DNA of 64,000 nucleotides from an uncultured Clostridia bacterium (GTDB taxonomy: Bacteria > Bacillota > Clostridia > Christensenellales > Borkfalkiaceae). Location of the stretch: the NCBI GenBank assembly GCA_947629675.1, contig CANREM010000006.1, forward strand, positions 18,785-82,784, given 5' to 3'. The translations under genes and the position numbers were made by a program. The notes under the pieces were generated by a model. That model did no database searches and had not been told where the DNA came from. It saw nothing but the letters and a program-made list of their open reading frames with translations. This document shows positions 58,044 through 64,000 of the stretch, one piece after another (the first letter of the stretch is position 1; each line of letters begins with the position of its first letter).

Positions 58044-59027
58044 ATGAAAAGGATCTTACTCATCGCAACGGGCGGCACGATCGCATCCAAGCCGACGGGA
58101 GGCGGGCTTGCGCCCTCCTTTTCGCCCGAAGAGCTTCTCTCCTTCGTGCCCGAGATCGCCTCGATCGCCCGCGTGGAGACGGTCGCTCCCTTCAACCTCG
58201 ACAGCACGAACATGACTCCATCGCACTGGCTGGAGATCGCGCACATCGTCGAGGAGCGATACAAGGAGTTCGACGGCTTCGTCGTGACGCACGGGACTGA
58301 CACGATGGCATACACGGCCGCCGCGCTCTCCTACCTCATTCAGAGCAGTGTGAAGCCCATCGTCTTCACGGGGTCGCAAAAGTCCGTCTACCTTCGCGAT
58401 TCGGATGCGAGGCGGAACCTCATCGACGCCTTCGCCTACTGTGCGGACGGCGGGGCGCATGGCATCCACATTGTCTTTGACGGGAAGATCATTCTGGGCA
58501 CCCGCGCAAAAAAGACGCGCACCCGCAGTTTCAACGCTTTCACGAGCATCGATTTCCCGGAGATCGGGATCGTCAAGGACGGAAAGCCTTTCTACTATAT
58601 CCGCGAAGGGCGGTCCTCGGACGGCCCTCGATTTTACCGTTCGCTCGCCGAGGACGTGTTCGTTCTCAAACTCATCCCCGGGCTGAAGGCGGACATCTTC
58701 GACTATCTCGACACCCACTGCAGCGCGCTCGTCGTCGAGTCCTTCGGCATGGGGGGCCTGCCCGCCTACGGCGATTGGATGGAGCGTCTCGAATGCTTCC
58801 TCGGCATGGGAAAGACGGTGGTGTTCACGACGCAGGTCGAACGGGAGGGGAGCGCGCTTGACACCTATGAGGTCGGGCAAAAGCTAAAGGGCCTCGGCCG
58901 CGTCCTCGAGGCACGCAGTATGACCCTCGAGGCGACGGTGTGCAAACTCATGTGGCTTCTGCCCTTCGCGGGCGAGGAGGAGATCGAGTCTCTCTTCTAT
59001 GAGCCGGTCATGCACGACATTTTATAG
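58044..59027 (+). CDS. ansA: Type I L-asparaginase
   Basis: A 327-aa cytoplasmic asparaginase (no signal peptide). The two active-site threonines are in ATGGTIAS (about 8-15) and THGTDTMA (about 84-91), with LDSTNMTPSHW and VFTGSQ also conserved. It hydrolyses asparagine to aspartate and ammonia. It is preceded by a strong leaderless promoter and by the same palindrome as pdxS, which suggests common control. Confidence 0.94.
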   Translation: MKRILLIATGGTIASKPTGGGLAPSFSPEELLSFVPEIASIARVETVAPFNLDSTNMTPSHWLEIAHIVEERYKEFDGFVVTHGTDTMAYTAAALSYLIQSSVKPIVFTGSQKSVYLRDSDARRNLIDAFAYCADGGAHGIHIVFDGKIILGTRAKKTRTRSFNAFTSIDFPEIGIVKDGKPFYYIREGRSSDGPRFYRSLAEDVFVLKLIPGLKADIFDYLDTHCSALVVESFGMGGLPAYGDWMERLECFLGMGKTVVFTTQVEREGSALDTYEVGQKLKGLGRVLEARSMTLEATVCKLMWLLPFAGEEEIESLFYEPVMHDIL

Positions 59028-59040
59028 AGTTTTTCTATGC

Positions 59041-59068
59041 AAACGGCACCCATCGGGGTGCCGTTTTT
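59041..59068. terminator. Bidirectional terminator
   Basis: AACGGCACCC / GGGTGCCGTT stem, loop ATCG, then TTTT. It separates the convergent ansA and hydrolase genes. Confidence 0.85.
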
Positions 59069-60042
59069 CAGTTATCGAATTTTATCGTCTGCGTGTTTGC
59101 GATGGGGTAGAACGCGGGCATGGTGCCCTCTAAATCCGTCCGATGCAGGTCTACGGCATGGATCGCGCCCTCCTTATAAGTCGTGTAATAGTAGATGCCT
59201 CTGTCCGTGTTGCAGCAGGACGAATATACGGTTTCCTCGTATAAATTTTCCTTGAGACGGACGCATCCGCGCACCATGGCGACGTTTTCGAGCATGTGGA
59301 AGAAAGCACCGACCTTTTCCTCCTCGCTCTCCCCCGAAACGATGTTCGCGCGGGCAAAGACCGCACGGGCAAAACGGGAGGCGGAAGAGCTGTCTCCGGG
59401 AAGCCCGAGGGCACCCATGCCGCGGCTGTAGGCCGTCAATTGCAAATTTTCGGAGAATCTGCTTGTCGGCTCATAGGGGGTGAGGTTGAGGTAATCGTTG
59501 AGTTTTGAAAGCTGCATGGGGAAGGGGGGATTGTTGGTGAGAACGCCGACGGGGTTTTCGTAAATTTTCAGCCCCTCGGCGGTCGGTTCCGCCACGATAC
59601 TGCCCGTTTTATCCGAGATCATGAAGTGGAGCGGGGTGAGCGGCAGGCCCTTCCCGAAAGGTTCGTCGATGAGTTCGACCTCCTTTATAAGCTCGCGAGC
59701 CTCGGCAAGATTTTTGCAGGTGAGGAGGACATAGGGGATGAATTCGTAGGGCGCAAGGTTAAATTTTTTGGACTGCGGTCTGCGGTAAACGGCGTTTTTC
59801 GGAAAGTTTAGCCCGGACATGGATAGCCCGTTTTCGTTCACGGCGTCATAAAAGAGGGGATAGCCGTCCTGCACGGTCGCCATGCCGATCATCGCCCGTC
59901 CGATGCGCGGCGACGAAACTTTTTTGAATTTCCATTGGTAATTTCTCGGCACGACGGTGACGCCCTCCCCGAAAGAGCCTTCTAAGTCGAGATTGCGCCC
60001 GAAGTAATGGTCGCCCTTTGTCCAGGATATTGAAGTACACAT
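59068..60042 (-). CDS. Choloylglycine hydrolase family protein (bile salt hydrolase / penicillin acylase type)
   Basis: A 324-aa N-terminal nucleophile hydrolase. ATG 60042 was chosen because it places Cys at position 2 (MCTSISW), the catalytic residue after Met removal, and follows GGAGGG; the longer TTG start would block processing. Other active-site blocks are FGRNLDLE (Arg, Asp), NENGLSMSGLNFP, VLTNNPPF (Asn) and SSASRFAR (Arg). It should cleave an amide bond of conjugated bile salts or acyl-amides; the exact substrate cannot be read from sequence. It supports a gut-associated host. Confidence 0.88.
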   Translation of the reverse strand: MCTSISWTKGDHYFGRNLDLEGSFGEGVTVVPRNYQWKFKKVSSPRIGRAMIGMATVQDGYPLFYDAVNENGLSMSGLNFPKNAVYRRPQSKKFNLAPYEFIPYVLLTCKNLAEARELIKEVELIDEPFGKGLPLTPLHFMISDKTGSIVAEPTAEGLKIYENPVGVLTNNPPFPMQLSKLNDYLNLTPYEPTSRFSENLQLTAYSRGMGALGLPGDSSSASRFARAVFARANIVSGESEEEKVGAFFHMLENVAMVRGCVRLKENLYEETVYSSCCNTDRGIYYYTTYKEGAIHAVDLHRTDLEGTMPAFYPIANTQTIKFDN

Positions 60043-60170
60043 ATGCAAGCCCTCCGAAAGTAGTTTTCCACACGCCGCCCGCTTCTATGCCGCGCATTTT
60101 GATTATACCACCCCCTTCCCCAAAAATCAATCCATGCAGATAACTTTGAAAAGAAAAGCACCCATCGGCA

Positions 60171-60209
60171 AAATAAAAAATACCCACCGCACAGGGTGGG
60201 CTTTTTTTT
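60171..60209. terminator. Terminator of the accessory operon
   Basis: CCCACC / GGTGGG stem (60183-60200) flanked by AAATAAAAAA and CTTTTTTTT; works in both directions. Confidence 0.8.
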
Positions 60210-60239
60210 GGTGAACTTGTTACAATGGAACACAAACTG

Positions 60240-62108
60240 TCATGATAAAAGCTTTGCGTAAAACTCTCTGCTCGTTTTTTCGAGATATTCTTTTCTGCAG
60301 ATAGAATTCCGCCAATCCTCGGGAATTCCGTCATAGCCATATAAAAGTCCAGCGAGGCTACCCGCGACCGCGCCGACCGAGTCGGTATCCAGCCCCAAGT
60401 TGACCGCTTTCAAGACGCAATCACGGTAGTTATCCGTCGTCAGAACGCACCAGACCGCGGCTTCCAACGTATCCACGACATAGCCGCTACTCTTGATTAC
60501 GTCCCGCGGGAGCAAATCAAAACCTTCGTTGAAAAAACGAAGATAGTATTTCAACTCGGGTTCCCCTTGATAATATGCCTTCGCGTTCTTCAAGCCTTCT
60601 TTAATTCCCTGCTTCGTGGGATTTTCGAGAAGCTCCCATAAGACGAAAGAATAGATCCCGCAGCCGATACAGCTTCTCGGGTGCGCGTGAGTGAGTGCGG
60701 ACGCGCGGTGGATATAGGCGATCTTTTCGTCTAAAGAGAAATCGGAACAATCAAGATAGAGGGAGAACGGATAGATACGCATGAGAGAACCGTTCCCGTT
60801 TTCGTATTCTCCGTGGCATCCGCATGCCTCTGCATCGCTCCCTTTACGTGAACGGTCGATTGCTTTATAACACGCCCTGCCGACGTCGAACGTCCTGCCC
60901 GTCGGCGTAAATTCATTTCCGAAAAGCCATTTGCGGAAATTTTCCATCACCGCATCGAAGTCAAGGCCGTGTTTTGTGAGCGCGTCCATTGCGCAGAGCG
61001 ACATGCTCGTATCGTCCGACCATGCGCCTTTGGGAAAACGCGAATCGCCGAACGGCATCATATCGGTGACGGGAAACCTGTCGCGCTTCGATCTTTCCTC
61101 AAACTGCACGGGCCCGCCGAGCGCATCTCCCACGGCATGCCCGAAGATGACGGATTGGATTATGTGGAGAAACTTGTTGTTCATATTGATATCTTTGTTT
61201 ATCTCTAAAAAGTTATTATAAAAGCAATGCGGATAGGCAAAGTGTTTTTCCCCACACAAAAAAGAAACGGTGAGGTATTTATCATCAGATTTGACGATCG
61301 TTCCCTCGCCATATGTTTTGTGCGTTACGACCATACCGACGAAAATTTCGGGAAGGGGGGAAGTTCCTGGGGACGAGAGGGGGCAATCAATGATTTGCGG
61401 CATTTTTTTAGGTTCTGTGCTTGCCTCCCTGTTTGCTCCTTTGCTCGGTTCTTTGAAAAGTTCATAATTTTTTTGTCGAATTTCGTCTGCGATCGGCCCC
61501 GAAGCTCCAAGCCCAAGTTCCAAAAGTTCCCCAGCCGTAGCGATGTTGGTGTTGTTCAACAGTTGCATTACAGTAGGAGAAAAGCCCATTTGCTTGACGG
61601 GAGTAAGATATTTGGGCATATTTTTGTAAAAATCCTCTTTTTTATTCAGAACCCTGCCAAACTCGCCCGCCTCTCCCAAAATAAAATCATCTGAAATCTT
61701 TCTGTATTTTCTTTTGGTGAGATCTTCCCGAAGGAATGCGGATAGCGAAAATGCACCGACGAATCGGCATTGCCATTCCCCGCCCTTCGGATGATATATT
61801 TGAAAAGCAAGCCGAAAAGGGTAATGGCCATCACTATCTTGCAATGCAATAACTTTACTTCTGTCTTTGCTGGATGCTTCCTCCACAATGGTATCGCCGT
61901 CTAAAAAGTTTTTCCACATATACCCGTCTGGATATCCGTGTTCGCTCCCATCCATAAAGACAAACCAAGCAATGACACCCGACAATCCAAAAACGTCCAG
62001 AGAAACACTTGCCTTTTTATAATAGTCATATTTTGTACCGAGCGTAATGTTTATCATATCGGGATAATTTTTCCCCGAAAAAATGTCTCCATAATGAAAT
62101 ATTCTCAT
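60240..62108 (-). CDS. Multidomain ADP-ribosylglycohydrolase
   Basis: A 622-aa protein. An N-terminal domain (about 1-150; GYPDGYMWKNFLDGDTIVEE, then YPFRLAFQIYHPKG and CRFVGAFSL) looks PUA/EVE-like and is unassigned. A short helix-hairpin-helix similar to the RNA polymerase alpha C-terminal domain follows (about 175-230, FSPTVMQLLNNTNIATAGEL), then a beta-barrel segment (EIFVGMVVTHKTYGEGTIVK). The last 315 residues are an ADP-ribosylglycohydrolase: FGHAVGDALGGPVQF, GAWSDDTSMSLCAMDAL (Mg-binding Asp pair) and LGLDTDSVGAVAGSLAGLLY. It should remove ADP-ribose from a protein, nucleic acid or metabolite. ATG 62108 was preferred to 62141 because a GGAAA-type ribosome-binding sequence precedes it. 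It is the last gene of the operon. Confidence 0.8.
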   Translation of the reverse strand: MRIFHYGDIFSGKNYPDMINITLGTKYDYYKKASVSLDVFGLSGVIAWFVFMDGSEHGYPDGYMWKNFLDGDTIVEEASSKDRSKVIALQDSDGHYPFRLAFQIYHPKGGEWQCRFVGAFSLSAFLREDLTKRKYRKISDDFILGEAGEFGRVLNKKEDFYKNMPKYLTPVKQMGFSPTVMQLLNNTNIATAGELLELGLGASGPIADEIRQKNYELFKEPSKGANREASTEPKKMPQIIDCPLSSPGTSPLPEIFVGMVVTHKTYGEGTIVKSDDKYLTVSFLCGEKHFAYPHCFYNNFLEINKDINMNNKFLHIIQSVIFGHAVGDALGGPVQFEERSKRDRFPVTDMMPFGDSRFPKGAWSDDTSMSLCAMDALTKHGLDFDAVMENFRKWLFGNEFTPTGRTFDVGRACYKAIDRSRKGSDAEACGCHGEYENGNGSLMRIYPFSLYLDCSDFSLDEKIAYIHRASALTHAHPRSCIGCGIYSFVLWELLENPTKQGIKEGLKNAKAYYQGEPELKYYLRFFNEGFDLLPRDVIKSSGYVVDTLEAAVWCVLTTDNYRDCVLKAVNLGLDTDSVGAVAGSLAGLLYGYDGIPEDWRNSICRKEYLEKTSREFYAKLLS

Positions 62109-62194
62109 TGCTTTTTTCCTTTTTTGATTTTCAAAAGACATTATGGCGTTCGCAAATATGTCTATATATTTTGTAAATGTTTTCCTTCATTGCT

Positions 62195-62530
62195 TTACAA
62201 TTCCACGACCGTGACGCCGTGATTGGTGACGCGGAGAAGTTGTTCGAGTTCGGGGAATTTTCCTCGAAGTTCCCGTGCTTTTGCATTCAAAACATCGAAA
62301 TCTTCCCCGCTTATGACGGCTTTCAGGCTCCCGCTCCGCACCTGCGCATTCAGCCATTGGCGCGCTTTGATGCGGATCGCGCCACCCCTCCCCGTGCTAC
62401 CATAGCCATGAATGATGAGCGCGCACTTGTATTTGTTTTGTTTAGCGAGCCTCAGCGACGATTTCAGTCTGTCCAATGCCTCGTCGCACGTCGGCATCCC
62501 TTCCTCTAAATTGATTTCTGCGATGTTCAT
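62195..62530 (-). CDS. Smr-domain protein
   Basis: A 111-aa protein made essentially of a Smr (small MutS-related) domain: MPTCDEALDRLKSSLRLAKQ at the N-terminus and CALIIHGYGSTGRGGAIR (the IIHGxGxGxL-like nuclease loop). Smr domains nick or bind DNA or RNA. The N-terminal LDLHG motif is INLEEG here, so activity is uncertain. GGGGAG precedes the ATG. It is third in the accessory operon, 10 bases after the DUF4268-like gene. Confidence 0.75.
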   Translation of the reverse strand: MNIAEINLEEGMPTCDEALDRLKSSLRLAKQNKYKCALIIHGYGSTGRGGAIRIKARQWLNAQVRSGSLKAVISGEDFDVLNAKARELRGKFPELEQLLRVTNHGVTVVEL

Positions 62531-62540
62531 ACATCTCCCC

Positions 62541-62984
62541 TTAAATCAAATGATCGAAAACTTCCGCAAATTTCAAGAGACGCGGCAGCGATTCGTCGAT
62601 GGCATCGAGATAGCTCTCTTGATCATGCGGGGTGATTTCTTTCTCGCAGTAAATTCTTCTGGCGTTTTCTCCCTTTGTGCCATATTCCCAATGGCATGGG
62701 AAGCCGAGCTCATCTTCGATCCTGCTTTTATAGTAGAGAAGGAGGTTGAATGTCTCAACGTCGTTTTCAAGGTAAACCCCGTATCTCACTCTTCCGCATC
62801 GGGGGGTAAACTCAATGCAGATACAGCGGTTGGTGGGAAATCTGCTTGCGTTTACATGTGCATAATGGCGGAATGCTCCATTTGAATCATAGAAGAACTT
62901 TAAGGAGAAGGGTTCGCCGTTTTCCATAAGTGCTTCTTGATATGCCTTCCAAAAATATTCCCGTTCAGTCTGCGTATTCGTCAT
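62541..62984 (-). CDS. DUF4268-like protein
   Basis: A 147-aa protein. The run EREYFWKAYQEALMENGEPF, the segment RYGVYLENDVETFNLLLYYK, then RIEDELGFPCHWEYGTKGENA and the C-terminal SLPRLLKFAEVF follow the DUF4268 pattern, which elsewhere is attached to restriction-endonuclease-like proteins. Here it is standalone with no visible nuclease residues. ATG 62984 was chosen because AAGGAG lies 8 bases upstream; the longer frame enters the preceding gene. Gaps to neighbours are 11 and 10 bases. Confidence 0.65.
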   Translation of the reverse strand: MTNTQTEREYFWKAYQEALMENGEPFSLKFFYDSNGAFRHYAHVNASRFPTNRCICIEFTPRCGRVRYGVYLENDVETFNLLLYYKSRIEDELGFPCHWEYGTKGENARRIYCEKEITPHDQESYLDAIDESLPRLLKFAEVFDHLI

Positions 62985-62995
62985 ATTTTTTCTCC

Positions 62996-63529
62996 TTATG
63001 AAATAGAAGTGATCTGATAGCCGAGTCGCTTTGCGACTGCCAAAAAACGGGGGATATTCATAATTCCCCACTGCGTACAGACGACCATATCGCCGTCCCG
63101 AAGGTGCAAAATTTCATCCTCGTTTGTAAAAAAACGCACCTGATATTCGGCGTCGCCGCGTTGTTTGGCGATGTCGATCTTCTCTACGACGCCGAGACTG
63201 CCCTGCAAGGATTTGTCAAAGACGAGCCTCAGGTCCGTGCAAGAGATCTCGGGATGATCGGTGACATATCGTTTTACGACAGCGTAGACCAGCCCCTTTT
63301 TGGAATACACGGCTCCCTCAAATGCATAGCGCGTTGTATCACGTTTACGTTCGATCAGCGGCTTGCTACTCATGATGCCGTGGGGTGCCGATATCTCGGG
63401 AGAGGACTCCGATCCATTTTTTGCGTCCACAATTTTTTGAATGTCGGAAACTCTTTGACCAAGCAGGGCAATATCCCGTTCCAACACCTTAATGCGGCTG
63501 AAGAGTTCGACTACGATTTCCGCATCCAT
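62996..63529 (-). CDS. Coiled-coil protein of unknown function, first gene of the accessory operon
   Basis: A 177-aa protein. Residues 1-40 are a coiled coil (ELFSRIKVLERDIALLGQRV). A conserved-looking domain follows (TTRYAFEGAVYSKKGLVYAV, SLQGSLGVVEKI, ILHLRDGDMVVCTQWGIMNI, ending AKRLGYQITS). I recall similar stand-alone proteins in accessory regions but no defined function. CGGAGG precedes ATG 63529, and a consensus promoter lies just upstream, so it heads the four-gene transcript. Confidence 0.6.
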   Translation of the reverse strand: MDAEIVVELFSRIKVLERDIALLGQRVSDIQKIVDAKNGSESSPEISAPHGIMSSKPLIERKRDTTRYAFEGAVYSKKGLVYAVVKRYVTDHPEISCTDLRLVFDKSLQGSLGVVEKIDIAKQRGDAEYQVRFFTNEDEILHLRDGDMVVCTQWGIMNIPRFLAVAKRLGYQITSIS

Positions 63530-63558
63530 AAGATGACCTCCGATTTATTTGTAAAAAC

Positions 63559-63587
63559 ATAATAGCACGGTAGAAATGTAATGTCAA
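63559..63587 (-). promoter_or_regulatory. Promoter of the accessory operon
   Basis: Minus strand: TTGACA (63582-63587), 17-base spacer, TATTAT (63559-63564). Confidence 0.8.
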
Positions 63588-63648
63588 GTTATTTCATGTT
63601 ATTTTGTTAAAAAATTTTTAACAACAATTTACATATTGTTTCGAAATA

Positions 63649-63709
63649 AAAAAACCCCAACAGGATTACTTCGGCACGAGCCGAAGGCGAAATAACCCGA
63701 TGGGTTTTT
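63649..63709. terminator. Hairpin with repeat-derived core
   Basis: AAAAACCC / GGGTTTTT arms enclosing TTCGGCACGAGCCGAAGG, a family B-like core. It lies between the recombinase end and the accessory operon promoter. Confidence 0.55.
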
Positions 63710-63731
63710 CTGTTCCCCATAGACATAACAT

Positions 63732-63767
63732 AAAAAATTACCCGCTCAAAAGAGCGAGTAATTTTTT
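63732..63767. terminator. Terminator at the recombinase 3' end
   Basis: AAAAAATTAC-CGCTC / GAGCG-GTAATTTTTT with loop AAAA; the recombinase stop codon is inside it. Confidence 0.85.
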
Positions 63768-64000
63768 GGTGACCCCGAGGCTGTAAAAGGCGAACTGTTG
63801 ACCTCTTCAAAAGTGACGGTTTTGGACTGTCCTTTGTAGTTGAACGTGATAATGAAGTGGTCGTCATAGAGGTAAATCGAATTGACAAAGCTATCGATGA
63901 GCCGCTGTTTTCCCTCTTTCGTGTTCAGATCCAATTTGCGGTAGTTGCAAAGCGCGTGCAGAATTTGATCTTTGGAAAGAACGGGATGCCGCGTTTCCGC
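63746..64000 (-). CDS. Serine site-specific recombinase, C-terminal end (runs off window)
   Basis: The frame is open to the window edge, giving the last 84 residues. The segment LDLNTKEGKQRLIDSFVNSI, followed by YLYDDHFIITFNYKGQSK, is the usual end of large serine recombinases of integrative elements and Tn4451-like transposons. The catalytic Ser domain must lie beyond base 64000. It suggests that the adjoining accessory operon is part of, or next to, a mobile element. Confidence 0.8.
   Translation of the reverse strand, partial: AETRHPVLSKDQILHALCNYRKLDLNTKEGKQRLIDSFVNSIYLYDDHFIITFNYKGQSKTVTFEEVNSSPFTASGSPKNYSLF

Noticed and set aside
63760..63790. tRNA 3' end as an attachment site next to the recombinase
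   Set aside because: The TGGTGACCCCGAGG sequence looks tRNA-like but is the coding end of the recombinase; no cloverleaf can be drawn.

Overview
The window looks like the chromosome of a Gram-positive (Firmicutes, class Clostridia) bacterium with a GC-rich, strongly codon-biased genome. The evidence is the Firmicutes gene order rimM-trmD-rbgA-rnhB-yraN and yqfC-yqfD-phoH-pgpH-ybeY-era-yqzL-recO, the presence of yqfC/yqfD (conserved in spore formers), KtrAB, PdxST, several N-terminal lipobox lipoproteins and near-consensus TTGACA/TATAAT promoters. A bile-salt-hydrolase-family gene fits a gut habitat. An uncultured Christensenellales-like clostridium would fit, but the sequence alone does not prove this. 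I found no rRNA, tRNA or CRISPR array.

Layout. 1-1397 (minus): an ECF sigma factor translationally coupled to a membrane-anchored beta-propeller protein that runs off the edge. 1589-8820: a Cys/His-repeat plus LRR lipoprotein, a metallophosphoesterase, a Ca2+-type P-ATPase, a convergent polysaccharide deacetylase and an SDR oxidoreductase. 8821-9311: short repeats. 9312-12632: a full-length PurL relative that has lost the catalytic motifs. 12696-13848: an XRE regulator divergent from a lipoprotein, with three copies of one palindromic operator. 13919-20324: housekeeping genes fhs-mutY, tmk-rimM-trmD, rbgA-rnhB-yraN. 20721-22393: two XRE-type regulators (one fused to an SdpI-like membrane domain, one a tandem HTH duplication) and a 50-aa protein. 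22630-28224: a giant DUF4011/helicase/Vsr-like/DUF3320 protein. 28704-31202: KtrB and KtrA. 31520-36619: a 1699-aa lipoprotein. 36966-38104: an AT-rich three-gene HicA-HicB-SecB-like module, probably a toxin-antitoxin-chaperone system. 38176-40369: divergent fba and gap. 40915-46784: the yqfC-to-recO cluster, including a 34-aa yqzL. 47241-51041: rpmG-secE-nusG-rplK-rplA and, after a repeat-filled gap with its own promoter and L10 leader, rplJ-rplL. 51184-54787: a degenerate cyclophilin lipoprotein, two uncharacterised genes, a small membrane protein and a ruvX-DUF1292 in-frame fusion. 54907-56932: pdxS-pdxT-queH. 56991-60042: a phospholipase-C-like protein, asparaginase and a choloylglycine-hydrolase-family enzyme. 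60240-63529 (minus): a four-gene accessory operon (coiled-coil protein, DUF4268-like, Smr, multidomain ADP-ribosylglycohydrolase). 63746-64000: the C-terminus of a serine recombinase, which suggests a mobile-element boundary.

Three features cut across the window. (1) Many strong promoters lie only 6-12 bases upstream of the ATG with no Shine-Dalgarno sequence, which implies systematic leaderless mRNAs. (2) Intergenic gaps are filled with dispersed palindromic repeats of at least three families, some nested in one another. (3) Several proteins look like pseudoenzymes (PurL-like, cyclophilin-like, the transglutaminase-like N-terminus of the helicase). The best candidates for an undescribed system are the HicAB-SecB-like module, the PurL-like pseudoenzyme and the 60-63.5 kb ADP-ribosylglycohydrolase operon.
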